Shown here: in pieces, positions 44,104-52,157 of the stretch
How positions within the stretch are numbered: the first letter of the stretch is position 1
Layout of the letters: each line of letters begins with the position of its first letter
Assembly: GCF_024758505.1 (NCBI RefSeq)
Contig: NZ_CP077970.1
Span: 806,001 to 870,000 of the forward strand
DNA: 64,000 nucleotides
Direction of reading: 5' to 3'
Source of the DNA: Bradyrhizobium arachidis
GTDB lineage: Bacteria; Pseudomonadota; Alphaproteobacteria; Rhizobiales; Xanthobacteraceae
Notes under the pieces: generated by a model
Seen by the model: only the letters and a program-made list of their open reading frames with translations
Told to the model about the DNA's origin: nothing
Databases searched by the model: none
Made by a program: the position numbers and the translations under genes

Positions 44104-45876
44104 TCACCTGTGCATAAAGTTGCTGCGAAACACCGTTGGCTTGGCTGGCAGCGGGCGCTCGACCTTTAGCGCGTCCTCGCGGTCGGTCAGCGAAGCGCTG
44201 ATGATTTGGCGGGCCGCTATGGCGTAGCACATTCCGTCGAGCGCTTCGGCTCGCTTGCCCGGCAAGCGCTCAAACCGCCGCTGCGGAGCGCCTTTGACGT
44301 ACCGCACCACCAGCCGCTCGGAGCAAAGCTGGTCGAACCATGCATTTTCGAGCGTATGGCTGAAACGGATGCCGTGATTGCGCTTCAGGCGCGAGAATAG
44401 CGCCGCTTTGACGGTGTCAACGCCCACCAAAAAGATGCGAGCGCCCTTCTTCGTCTTGTGGTGGTTGGCGGATTGAAGAATTGGACGCGGTCCCTGCATG
44501 CCCTTGATCGCCAGCACGCGGCGGCGCAGGCGCGGCGTGCAGAAATTGTAGACCGCCTCTGTCCAGTGCCCGCCGCTGTCAATCGCGCAAGCGTCTATGC
44601 CGATAGAGTTGCCATACGGATGCCGCCACTGCTTTTGCAGCAACTGGTCAAGCTCCAACCACGTTTCTTCATCCGTAGGCGCTCCCCAAATAACCTCATG
44701 CCCCAAGACGAACATTTCGCTGTCGCGACCGTGGCCAAGGATCACGGCTTCCAGCCGGTCGCCCTGCACGTCGATCCCACAGGTTATGAGCAGCACCTCT
44801 TGCGGAATGGCATCCAGCGAGAACGCTTCGCGCCTGCCCGCAATTTCAAGGTCGTTGAGTTCTTCGCCCGGCTCGCGCCAGCCTTCCGCGAGAATGGTGT
44901 TGCGAAAAGCCTGAAGCTTGCTCGGGTCGTTCTGCGCCTTCACAAATTCAGCGGCTAGGATGCCCCAGCGCGCGTTCGCCAGCGGGCTGACAAGGCAGTT
45001 GATGCGGAAGCCTGCATGGTTCGTGATTTCAGGCTTGGTCGCACGCCACTCGCCATGCATCACCATGAGGTTTTTCTTGCGCTCGTCGATTTGCGCTTGG
45101 CAGTGCGGGCACTTGTAGCATGCTGTTTCCGGCTTGCCGTCTTCCCAGACGATGTGCTGCCACTGGATTTCATTGAAGGCACCACACGCCGGGCACGGCA
45201 CTTCGAACACGCGCTGGTCGCTTTCGGCATAGCGGCGCAGCACGGCGGACGTGTCCTCGAAAACTGGCGTTGAACCGATGACGATTTTGCGGTTCGGGAA
45301 GCTCAGTGTGCGCCGCTCCGCCAACACCAGCGGGTCGCCTTCCGGCGTGATCGACATGGCGTCGGCTTCGTCGGCGAACAGAATGCGGGCGGTCTTTGCG
45401 CGCAGGTTACGCGGAGCACCAGCCGCGATGATGCGCAAGCTGCCACCAGAGAAGCGACGGGACAGCATCGTGTTGCGCTCGCCTTCCTTCTGGTCGTCGC
45501 TGAGCATGCCGCGCAAAGCCGGGCTTGCTTCGAAGGTCGGCTCAAGGTCGCTGGTGGTGTAGTCGCGGCAGTCGCTTTCAGTAGGGAGTAGCGCGATGAT
45601 CGGAGCCGGATCGTTCTTGACGTAGTGGCCAAGCGCACCAGTCAGCAGCGCGGTCCAGCCAATGCGCACGCCCTTTACGACGGTCACGCGTTCTATCTCC
45701 GCATCGCCAATCGCGGCGGCCATGTCGCGTTGGTACGGATACAGCCGCATCGGACCGGGAAGCGCGGTACTGCCTGCGGGAAGGCGCACGTTCTTTTCGA
45801 TCCAGTTTGGCAGGGACAACTTCGGCGGCGGCTTGAAGCAGCGGAAGGCGCTGGCCACCATTTCATCGAGGGTCAT
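44104..45876 (-). CDS. terL: Phage terminase large subunit, GpA type
   Basis: DNA-packaging motor of 590 residues. ATPase: Walker-A-like KGVRIGWT (68-75), Walker B ILFADE (165-170). A zinc-ribbon insert has Cys 228, 231, 253, 256 and 259 (CPAC...CYKCPHC). The C-terminal nuclease part contains ITCGIDVQGDRLE, GIDACAIDSGGHWTE and a final ALDGMCYAIAA block. Its start overlaps the terS stop (ATGA). Confidence 0.94.
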   Translation of the reverse strand: MTLDEMVASAFRCFKPPPKLSLPNWIEKNVRLPAGSTALPGPMRLYPYQRDMAAAIGDAEIERVTVVKGVRIGWTALLTGALGHYVKNDPAPIIALLPTESDCRDYTTSDLEPTFEASPALRGMLSDDQKEGERNTMLSRRFSGGSLRIIAAGAPRNLRAKTARILFADEADAMSITPEGDPLVLAERRTLSFPNRKIVIGSTPVFEDTSAVLRRYAESDQRVFEVPCPACGAFNEIQWQHIVWEDGKPETACYKCPHCQAQIDERKKNLMVMHGEWRATKPEITNHAGFRINCLVSPLANARWGILAAEFVKAQNDPSKLQAFRNTILAEGWREPGEELNDLEIAGRREAFSLDAIPQEVLLITCGIDVQGDRLEAVILGHGRDSEMFVLGHEVIWGAPTDEETWLELDQLLQKQWRHPYGNSIGIDACAIDSGGHWTEAVYNFCTPRLRRRVLAIKGMQGPRPILQSANHHKTKKGARIFLVGVDTVKAALFSRLKRNHGIRFSHTLENAWFDQLCSERLVVRYVKGAPQRRFERLPGKRAEALDGMCYAIAARQIISASLTDREDALKVERPLPAKPTVFRSNFMHR

Positions 45877-46178
45877 CGGCCACCTTCCGAAAGCTGCTCC
45901 AGCGCCTGCCGGATTTCGTCCTCAATCGTCCTGAGGTCCGCCGCGTTCAGGTGCGGCAGGCGGGCAGCCAGCCGGGTCGGCAGGGCCAGCATTGCCGCGC
46001 GGGTCGCGGTGCAGACTTGGCGCCAGCCGCTAAGGACGTCGGCGGCCGAGATCAGGCTGCCTTCCAGCTTCTGCCGCTTGGCGCGGTACATGAGCGTCTG
46101 CTCCGCCAGCAAGGCGTCGCGGGCGGCAGGCGTGCCAGAAGGCGGGCGACCGCCGCGCCGTGGGGGTTGTGTTGTCAT
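45873..46178 (-). CDS. terS: Terminase small subunit-like protein (Nu1-like)
   Basis: A 101-residue helical protein with an RRGGRPPSG basic N-terminus followed by YRAKRQKLEGSLISAADVLSGWRQVCTATRAAMLALPTRLAARLP, a block characteristic of Nu1-type small terminases that pick the packaging site. Overlap with terL supports the pairing. Confidence 0.82.
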   Translation of the reverse strand: MTTQPPRRGGRPPSGTPAARDALLAEQTLMYRAKRQKLEGSLISAADVLSGWRQVCTATRAAMLALPTRLAARLPHLNAADLRTIEDEIRQALEQLSEGGR

Positions 46179-46576
46179 GCTTCACCTACAGAGTTGGAAA
46201 GTTTTGACGAAGTGGCCGGGCTTTGCTGCACGGGCCGGGTTCCAAAATTTTGATTGCAGTGGGCCGAATTCCGGGTCGCATTGCGCCGTGGGTGGGCGCG
46301 GTAGGCAGGACCCATCGGCAGCCGTCGGCGCTGGTGCGTTTGTTCGGGCTGGCTGGGGGTTGGTGCCGAGCGGGCCACGCAAGCCGACCCACGGGCCACG
46401 GCTGCCGATCGCCACCATGAGCACACATGGCGACTGACCGTGCCCTGCCCCACTCCGCCACCTGTGCGCCGCTCCAGTCGCCACCCCTATAGGGTGGTGG
46501 CGCACTGGCGCACTGGCGCGCTCCAGTTGGTTTGCGCCAGTCAGACAAGTGGCGCAAATCCTTATGTTGCAAGGGG
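46179..46576. other. Intergenic control region between terS and rep: candidate ori/cos
   Basis: No convincing gene in this 398-bp stretch. It carries long inverted arms (ATCGGCAGCCG at 46314-46324 and its complement at 46399-46409) and the start of a TGGCGCA cluster. In lambda the cos site lies just before terS, which is the relative position of this region. Confidence 0.5.
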
Positions 46577-46628
46577 TTAGCATGCTGCGCCACCCGGTTC
46601 GGCCGCTCCGGTCGTTGCAACTGGCGCA
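46498..46628. repeat. TGGCGCA heptamer cluster
   Basis: Six exact TGGCGCA units in both orientations (46498-46504, 46506-46512, 46533-46539 reversed, 46550-46556, 46586-46592 reversed, 46622-46628) plus TGGCGCG at 46514-46520. The cluster overlaps the 3' end of the replication gene. It looks like iterons bound by a replication protein or like terminase-binding sites. Confidence 0.6.
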
Positions 46629-48460
46629 CCATTGGCCAATTTCACCCACTCCTTGGGCTTCCTATCGACCAGTGCGGTGAACACTTCCAGCCAACCGCGA
46701 TCGATGGCTTTGGCGATGGCCTTGCTGACGTCCGCCTTTTTGGCAGTGGCGGAAATGCCAAGGTGCCGCGCGAGTTGGTCGCCAACCCACGGGCTGGCGC
46801 GAACGTCCAAGCGCCAAGCCCCATTCGCGAACGCCGCCGTGCAGTCCGCCAAGGTCAGGTTAGCAAGGCGGTCCTGCTCCGGCGTAACAGGGGGCACATA
46901 CCTCGTCGCCACGCCCACGTCGTCGCCTTGGTCCTCAAAGCCGCGCCCGTTGCCAAGGTTGAAGCTTTCAAGGCGATACCAGTCGCTCTTTTCAGCAGGC
47001 GGGATGAGGTTCGCCTTGCCGTCAATCGTGCGGAAGTGAAGGCGGCGCTTGCTTTCGTGGATGCTGAAGCTCTTGGCCTCTTCCGCCGTCATGGGCTCGA
47101 GCACGCGCACATATCGCGCCGCGTTCACCAGCGCCGATGCACCGCGCGTGTCATCCGCGCTGGCGGCATCGCCCTTCGGCTTGCGCGTATGGTGCACAAC
47201 CATGATCGCGCAGTTTGTTTCCTGTGCTATGCCTGCGAGCGCCTTCACCACCATGTCAATCGCACCGTTGTCGTTTTCGTTCACGCGATGCAGGCTGACG
47301 AACGGGTCGAAGATCACAACGTCGATGCGGCGCTTGCGTATGATGCGCCTGATCTGGTCAAGCAGCGCGTTGTTCAGCACCGCGCGCTTTCTCTGATCTT
47401 CGGCAGCAACCACGATGTCACGCATGACGCCGCTTTCGACGTACAGGCGGTCTGCGATGTCGGATGACGTCAGTTCGTGGTACGCCATGGCGGCGTTGAA
47501 TTTGCGCCGCAACTCGTCCATGTCGTCCTCAAGGTTCACGTACCAGACGCGCAGAGGTGCCGATGGCTGCACGCCCAACAGAGGCTTGCCGCTCACCATG
47601 GCCAGCGCTTCTGCGACGATGAGCGTGGACTTGCCGCGCGCACCAGCACCAGCCGTGACCGAAACGTTCGCGCGGATATAGGCGGGCTCGTATAGCCATT
47701 CGCGCTTCTTGATGGTGGCAATCGCCTGTGGGAAGAATGGCATTGTGACCTCCTCTAGCTTTTCTTGGGCGCGTACCGGCAGCGTTTCCGCGACGATCTC
47801 GTTTAGCTCCTCAATCGTGCCGTGGCGCGGGTTGAACCTTGCGTCGAGCCAGTCCGTAATGTCCTCGCGACGCGCCAAGCGCGGAAGGCGGACCACGCGC
47901 ACGGACGCGGCCTCGTGGCGGAATGCTTCAACAGCCTTGACTGCGTTCTCTTCGCCCTTGGTGTCATTGTCCACCAGCACCACAACGTGACGGCCAGCAA
48001 GCGCGCCGACGATGGCTGCCGTGATCACCTGCCCGGCAGCAGTGGTCGCCACCAGTCCATGCGCAATGCAGGTTTCAACGTCCTTTTCGCCCTCGCACCA
48101 GAACACGGGCTTGGTGGGGTCTGTGATCCCGGCCTCGCGTAGCTCGCGCCAGCGGTACGGCACGCGCGCTCTGCCTTTGTATTGACTGAGGCTGTCGCTG
48201 CCGGTGTCTAGACCAAACCTGAATTGCTTGCCGTCCGGGATCAGGTGATGGTCATAGCGCCACACCGAATAGAGCGGCGCTTGTTCTCTGTCGTCCCCTT
48301 TGATGGCAAAATAGTCGTAGTAAGCCGTGCGCTTGTAGCCCGCTGCGGTCAGGTCTCTTGCGTCAAAGCGCTCGCTCTCAGGCACGGCTGGCGCTTGGCG
48401 GTCCGTGGTGGTGCGCTCCTCGCGCCTGCTGTCGTATCTGTCACCGGAAATGTTAGTCAC
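46577..48460 (-). CDS. TOPRIM / RepA-type helicase replication protein
   Basis: A 627-residue protein combining an N-terminal TOPRIM-like primase part (WCEGEKD, residues 121-127; VLVDND, 161-166; DITDWLD) with a RecA-like ATPase (Walker A GAGARGKST, about 271-279; Walker B VVIFDPF, and MVVHHTRKP) of the RepA hexameric helicase type. The C-terminal region carries a small winged-helix-like stretch. It starts at GTG 48460 after AAGAGG. It probably replicates the excised element autonomously. First gene of the minus-strand operon. Confidence 0.88.
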   Translation of the reverse strand: MTNISGDRYDSRREERTTTDRQAPAVPESERFDARDLTAAGYKRTAYYDYFAIKGDDREQAPLYSVWRYDHHLIPDGKQFRFGLDTGSDSLSQYKGRARVPYRWRELREAGITDPTKPVFWCEGEKDVETCIAHGLVATTAAGQVITAAIVGALAGRHVVVLVDNDTKGEENAVKAVEAFRHEAASVRVVRLPRLARREDITDWLDARFNPRHGTIEELNEIVAETLPVRAQEKLEEVTMPFFPQAIATIKKREWLYEPAYIRANVSVTAGAGARGKSTLIVAEALAMVSGKPLLGVQPSAPLRVWYVNLEDDMDELRRKFNAAMAYHELTSSDIADRLYVESGVMRDIVVAAEDQRKRAVLNNALLDQIRRIIRKRRIDVVIFDPFVSLHRVNENDNGAIDMVVKALAGIAQETNCAIMVVHHTRKPKGDAASADDTRGASALVNAARYVRVLEPMTAEEAKSFSIHESKRRLHFRTIDGKANLIPPAEKSDWYRLESFNLGNGRGFEDQGDDVGVATRYVPPVTPEQDRLANLTLADCTAAFANGAWRLDVRASPWVGDQLARHLGISATAKKADVSKAIAKAIDRGWLEVFTALVDRKPKEWVKLANGAPVATTGAAEPGGAAC

Positions 48461-48491
48461 GATTTTAGCCTCTTAGGTTGTGAGGCAGCCC

Positions 48492-48552
48492 CAAGCGCAA
48501 ACCCGGGAGGATGCACTTGCATCCTTCGGCGGTGTTCTGTATGCGGGGACTG
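48492..48552 (-). promoter_or_regulatory. Leader-RNA motif, copy 2
   Basis: On the minus strand: CAGTCCC (48552-48546), a hairpin GGATGCA/TGCATCC, CAAGTGC (48519-48513), CCTCCCGGG (48510-48502) and GCGCTTG (48498-48492). CAAGTGC can pair with GCGCTTG including one G-U pair, exposing CCTCC. It lies 32 bp upstream of the replication gene start. Confidence 0.55.
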
Positions 48553-48571
48553 CTGTGTGAAGAAAAACTGA

Positions 48572-48609
48572 GGGGTCGCCTATTTGCCGGGCGGCCCCTT
48601 TTCTTTTCA
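48572..48609. terminator. Bidirectional intrinsic terminator near attR
   Basis: GGGGTCGCC (48572-48580) pairs with GGCGGCCCC (48590-48598) with one G-U. TTTTCTTTT follows on the plus strand, and on the minus strand the stem is followed by TCAGTTTTTC. It insulates the element from the host gene that is transcribed toward it from 49786. Confidence 0.75.
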
Positions 48610-48711
48610 GGGGCCCTTGCGGTTTTGCGCGGCGCGCGTAACCCTTTGGCGCTGTTGAGGGCCTATAGGTGCGGTTTTGCAGCCAAGTGCTTGTGATGCT
48701 TGGGACACGTC

Positions 48712-48759
48712 CAGCTTCCCAAGCTGCATACGAGGGTTCGATTCCCTTCGCCCGCTCCA
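48712..48759 (+). repeat. attR: duplicated tRNA-Gly 3' end
   Basis: Exact copy of 35906-35953. It lacks the 5' half of the tRNA and is therefore not a functional tRNA gene. It marks the right end of the element. Confidence 0.95.
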
Positions 48760-48790
48760 TCCTGCTTCGCGCCAGGGCGCTTCGCAGGGA

Positions 48791-49786
48791 CTAGTTCGGC
48801 AAGCTCCGCAAAAATTCCACGAGCGCCGCATTCACCTCTTTCGGCCGCTCCTGCTGCGTCCAGTGTCCGCAGCCGGGCAGCATCTTGATCTCGCGAAGCT
48901 GCGGCACGGACTGCTTCATGTTGGCGAGGTGCTCGGCGGCGCCGGGGAAGGCGATGACCATGTCGTGGTCGCCGGCGATGAACAGCGTGGGCACCACCAC
49001 CTTCACGCCCTCGAAGGCGGCCATCAGCTCCCAGTTGCGATCGATGTTGCGGTAATAGTTGAGCGGCCCGCGAAAGCCGCTGCGGGCGAATTCGGCGGCA
49101 TAGTAATCGAGGTCGGCGGCGCTCAGCCATGACGGCAGCGGCACCTCCACCTTGGGCAACATGCCGGCGCTGCGCGACACCATGCCGACGCCACTGGACG
49201 GCTTGCCACTCGCCGCCGCCATGGCGCGAATGGCGGTGACGCCTTCGCCGGAGCCGCCGAACAGCATCGCAGCCAGCGTTTTCCGCGGGTCCTTTTCGAA
49301 CTCGGCTTCGGCGACGCCCGGTTCCTGAAAATACAGTTGATAGAACTGCGCATCCGTAGTCTGCGGCATCACGCTGGTCGGCGGCACCGGGCTGCGCGGG
49401 CGATAGGGCACGCTGAGGATGGCTGCGGCGCGGAAGCGATCGGGGCGCAGTCGCGCCGCGTGCCAGGCGATCCCCGCGCCCCAGTCATGGCCGACGATGA
49501 CGGCGTCCTTCGCCTCCAAGGCATCGAGCACGCCTATGAGATCGCCGACCATGTGAAAAATCGTGTACTGGTCGATCGCCTCGGGCTTGTCGCTCTTGCC
49601 GTAGCCGCGCATGTCGGGCGCAACCGCATGGAAGCCGGCCGCCGCCAGCGCTTCGAGCTGATGGCGCCAGGAGTACCAGCCCTCAGGGAAGCCATGACAC
49701 AGCAGCACCAGCGGCCCCGTTCCCTGCTCGGCGACGTTGAGGCTGATGCCGTTGGCCTTGATCGTCCGCTGCGTCGGCTGGCTCAT
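48791..49786 (-). CDS. Alpha/beta hydrolase, epoxide-hydrolase-like
   Basis: A 331-residue hydrolase from ATG 49786, preceded by GGGAGG. It has the oxyanion motif HGFPEGWYSWRHQ, nucleophile Asp in VGHDWGAG, an acidic residue in AGDHDMV and the catalytic His in GCGHWTQQE, the full set for soluble epoxide hydrolases or dehalogenase relatives. A lid domain with paired Tyr (FYQLYFQ and NYYRNIDR) fits epoxide ring activation. Substrate unknown. Single gene. Confidence 0.87.
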   Translation of the reverse strand: MSQPTQRTIKANGISLNVAEQGTGPLVLLCHGFPEGWYSWRHQLEALAAAGFHAVAPDMRGYGKSDKPEAIDQYTIFHMVGDLIGVLDALEAKDAVIVGHDWGAGIAWHAARLRPDRFRAAAILSVPYRPRSPVPPTSVMPQTTDAQFYQLYFQEPGVAEAEFEKDPRKTLAAMLFGGSGEGVTAIRAMAAASGKPSSGVGMVSRSAGMLPKVEVPLPSWLSAADLDYYAAEFARSGFRGPLNYYRNIDRNWELMAAFEGVKVVVPTLFIAGDHDMVIAFPGAAEHLANMKQSVPQLREIKMLPGCGHWTQQERPKEVNAALVEFLRSLPN

Positions 49787-49954
49787 GTCATTGCCTCCCG
49801 GTCTGGTTGTTGGATGCATCCTAGTCGGAGCTGCGCCGCGCGCAAAGATTCCAATATATTAGACTGTCGCTCCCGGCGTCGGCGTCCGGCTCCGCTAATC
49901 TCACCTTTGCCTTGGCGGGCGGTCCGCGACCAAAATTGTTTGGAAACGAAGGCC

Positions 49955-50536
49955 ATGGACCAGCAAAAGCTCGACAAGGCGATCGGTCGCCGCCTGAAGA
50001 CATTGAGGATGAATGCCGGCATGACGCTGAATGAGCTCGCCGCACGCTCCGGTGTCAGCCGCGCCATGATCGGCCGGGTCGAGGGCGCGCAGAGCAGCGC
50101 CACGGCGGCCTTGCTCAACAGGCTCTGCGCCGCGCTCGACGTGTCCTTGAGCGATGTCGTCGCGCTCGCCGAAAAGCCGCCGGAGCGGCTGGTGCGGCTT
50201 GCCGACCAGCCGCAATGGCGCGATCCCGAGAGCGGTTATGTCAGGCGCCATGCGTCGCCGACGGGCGCAGCAAGCGGCATCGAGGTCATCGTCGTCGACC
50301 TGCCGGCAGGCGCGCGGGTGTCCTACAGCCCCTGGGGCCGCAACGCCTTCACCCAGCAACTCCTGATGCTGGAAGGCGCGATCTGCGTCCATATCGACGC
50401 CAAGACGCAGCGGCTGCGCGAAGGCGACTGCCTCGACTTCGACGTCATGCGCTCGGTGATCTTCGAAAACGACTCCAAACAGCCCGCGCGCTACGTCATC
50501 GTCGTCAGGCGCGGCACAGCCTATGGAAGAGAGTGA
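49955..50536 (+). CDS. XRE-family regulator with cupin domain
   Basis: A 193-residue regulator from ATG 49955. The N-terminal HTH_3 domain (RRLKTLRMNAGMTLNELAARSGVSRAMIGRVEGAQSSAT, residues 12-50) is followed by a cupin sensor (about 110-185). It overlaps the following acetyltransferase by one base. Regulators of this layout typically control the operon they lead, sensing an amino acid or polyamine-like ligand; the ligand here is unknown. Confidence 0.87.
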   Translation: MDQQKLDKAIGRRLKTLRMNAGMTLNELAARSGVSRAMIGRVEGAQSSATAALLNRLCAALDVSLSDVVALAEKPPERLVRLADQPQWRDPESGYVRRHASPTGAASGIEVIVVDLPAGARVSYSPWGRNAFTQQLLMLEGAICVHIDAKTQRLREGDCLDFDVMRSVIFENDSKQPARYVIVVRRGTAYGRE

Positions 50537-51048
50537 TGCCGCTGATCGTCCGCGATGCCACCATGGAAGACGCCGCGGATATTCTGGCGATCTACAATTT
50601 TGCCGCGCTCAACACCACGGCGGTGTGGACCGACGGTGCGTCCGACCTCAAGTCGCGGCGCGACTGGATTTCCGCGCGGCAGCAGGCAGGTTTCCCCGTG
50701 CTGGTCGCGATGAGCGGCGCGCATGTCGTCGGCTTCGCCTCGTTCGGCGATTTTCGACCGTGGCCCGGCTATCGCCACACCGTGGAGAATTCCGTCTATG
50801 TCGACGAACGGCATCACCGGCTCGGCATCGGCCGCAGCCTCGTCAGCGCGTTGATCGAGCGCGCCGGCGCCATGGGCAAGCATGTGATGATCGCGGGCAT
50901 CGAGTCCGCCAATACAGCCTCGATCGCGCTGCACGCTTCGCTCGGCTTTGCCGAGGTCGCCAGGATGCCTGAGGTCGGCTGCAAGTTCGGCCGCTGGCTC
51001 GATCTCGTGCTGATGCAGAAGCAGCTTGCGGGCGATATCAGGCCGTGA
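50536..51048 (+). CDS. GNAT acetyltransferase, phosphinothricin-acetyltransferase-like
   Basis: A 170-residue enzyme. The acetyl-CoA motif is HRLGIGRSLVSALIERA, with VENSVYVDERHH before it and NTASIALHASLGFAEVARMPEVGCKFGRWLDLVLMQ after it; the last block is typical of the Pat/YncA subgroup that N-acetylates phosphinothricin or methionine derivatives. Start codon overlaps the regulator's stop (TGATG). Confidence 0.87.
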   Translation: MPLIVRDATMEDAADILAIYNFAALNTTAVWTDGASDLKSRRDWISARQQAGFPVLVAMSGAHVVGFASFGDFRPWPGYRHTVENSVYVDERHHRLGIGRSLVSALIERAGAMGKHVMIAGIESANTASIALHASLGFAEVARMPEVGCKFGRWLDLVLMQKQLAGDIRP

Positions 51049-51061
51049 AGGAGAGGGCGTC

Positions 51062-51523
51062 ATGGAGATCCGGACCGGCGACACCTACGACCCGCGCGTG
51101 GTCGCGCTGCTCGATCATCACGTGACCACCGCGCGCGCACACACCGAGCCCGGCAGCGCGCATGCGCTCGACCTCGCAGGGCTTCGTGCCTCCGACGTCG
51201 CCTTCTGGACCGGCTGGGACGGCGAGACGCTGGTCGCGACCGGCGCGTTGAAGGCGCTTTCGCCCGACCATGGCGAGGTGAAATCGATGCACACGGTGGA
51301 GGCCGCGCGCCGCCGCGGCTTTGCCGGACAGATGCTGCGCCACATTATCGACGAAGGGCGCGCCCGCGGCATGGCGCGGCTGAGCCTGGAGACCGGCTCA
51401 TGGGATTATTTCAGGCCCGCGCATGCGCTCTATCAGGCGCACGGCTTTACGTTCTGCGGCCCGTTCGAGGGCTATGTCGCAGACCGCAACAGCCTTTTCC
51501 TGACGCTGCAGTTGACACTGTGA
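51062..51523 (+). CDS. GNAT acetyltransferase
   Basis: A 153-residue enzyme starting at ATG 51062, 13 bp after the previous acetyltransferase. Acetyl-CoA binding is at RRRGFAGQMLRHIIDEGRARG, with LSLETGSWDYFRPAHALYQAHGF and CGPFEGY closing the fold, like YafP/ElaA-neighbouring acetyltransferases. Third member of a regulator plus two acetyltransferase operon. Confidence 0.86.
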   Translation: MEIRTGDTYDPRVVALLDHHVTTARAHTEPGSAHALDLAGLRASDVAFWTGWDGETLVATGALKALSPDHGEVKSMHTVEAARRRGFAGQMLRHIIDEGRARGMARLSLETGSWDYFRPAHALYQAHGFTFCGPFEGYVADRNSLFLTLQLTL

Positions 51524-51617
51524 GATGAGCTGGCTTGATGCGATGAGCGTGGCCACTTCACTGAAGCTGGCCCCAGCTCGAGATGATCGAGAGGGGCCAC
51601 ACTCCAGGCTGAGACCT

Positions 51618-51716
51618 TCAAGCCTTGAGGAAGGTCGCAAGATAGAACACGGCAGCAAAACCGACGGTGATACCGACGGCTGCCAAGGCCGCCTGTTTGG
51701 TTGAAACGTCCCGCAT
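51618..51716 (-). CDS. 32-residue membrane peptide downstream of rnk
   Basis: ATG at 51716 is preceded by GGAGG at good spacing. The peptide starts MRDVSTKQAALAAVG and continues through ITVGFAAVFYLATFL, a single transmembrane segment, ending in KA. It follows the Rnk-like gene by 12 bp on the same strand, so the three genes make one operon. No known family. Confidence 0.6.
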   Translation of the reverse strand: MRDVSTKQAALAAVGITVGFAAVFYLATFLKA

Positions 51717-51728
51717 ATTAGGCCTCCT

Positions 51729-52142
51729 TCAGTTGGACACTCCCAGCACCGTCAAGGACCGCTTGTGGTCGGCCGGCGTTTGAAACTCGATGGCTTGGCC
51801 AACCGAGAGACCGATCAACGCAGCGCCGACGGGCGTAAGAACCGAAACGCGTTTTAGGGTTATGTCCGCCTCGTGCGGATACACCAACACCACGTCCCGG
51901 ACCTCGCCGGTCCTGTCGTCGCAGAACCGGACCTGCGAGCCCATGCGGACCACCCCGCGCAGCTCGCAATTGTCCGCCACGACGCTCGCACGCTCCATCT
52001 CCTGTGCGAGGAAATGGGCCACACGCGGGAAGAGCGTCGCGCTCGAGCTCGCCAGGGCATTCAGACGCCTGGCCTCATCCTCCTTCACCGTGATGGGTGG
52101 CAACACGATTTCACGCTTGCTCTTGCGGTTAGTCTTGTTCAT
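51729..52142 (-). CDS. GreA/GreB C-terminal domain protein, Rnk-like
   Basis: A 137-residue protein: a short N-terminal helix (DEARRLNALASSSATLF) replaces the long GreA coiled coil, and the C-terminal FKBP-like domain is typical (VRMGSQVRFCDDRTGEVRDVVLVYP, LTPVGAALIGLSVGQAIEFQTP). Rnk-type proteins bind RNA polymerase and compete with GreA/GreB. It lies 15 bp after the next gene on the same strand. Confidence 0.88.
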   Translation of the reverse strand: MNKTNRKSKREIVLPPITVKEDEARRLNALASSSATLFPRVAHFLAQEMERASVVADNCELRGVVRMGSQVRFCDDRTGEVRDVVLVYPHEADITLKRVSVLTPVGAALIGLSVGQAIEFQTPADHKRSLTVLGVSN

Positions 52143-52157
52143 CTCCTCTCTCCTTTC

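Larger units (their letters stand above)
35906..48759. mobile_element. 12.8-kb integrated phage satellite-like element
   Basis: The DNA between the two 48-bp att copies. All recognisable genes are on the minus strand, starting with a TOPRIM/RepA-like replication gene and running terS, terL, HTH gene, portal, protease-capsid fusion, Zn-motif protein, gpW-like connector, DUF2190, a 77-residue protein, tape measure, a 71-residue protein and integrase. Tail tube, tail fibre, baseplate, holin/lysin and lysogeny repressor genes are not recognisable. One period of the element is 12,806 bp. It resembles capsid-forming satellites rather than a complete prophage. Confidence 0.88.

Noticed and set aside
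46182..46649. Minus-strand frames of about 150 codons between terS and the replication gene
   Set aside because: No family likeness, Pro/Ala/Arg-rich, and overlapping one another in different frames; the region looks like a control site.
48712..48759. Second tRNA-Gly gene
   Set aside because: Only the 3' 48 bases are present; the acceptor 5' strand and D arm are missing, so it is attR.
48473..48760. Frame beginning MERAKGIEPSYAAWE near attR
   Set aside because: This translation comes from the antisense of the tRNA-Gly fragment and is a well-known false annotation.
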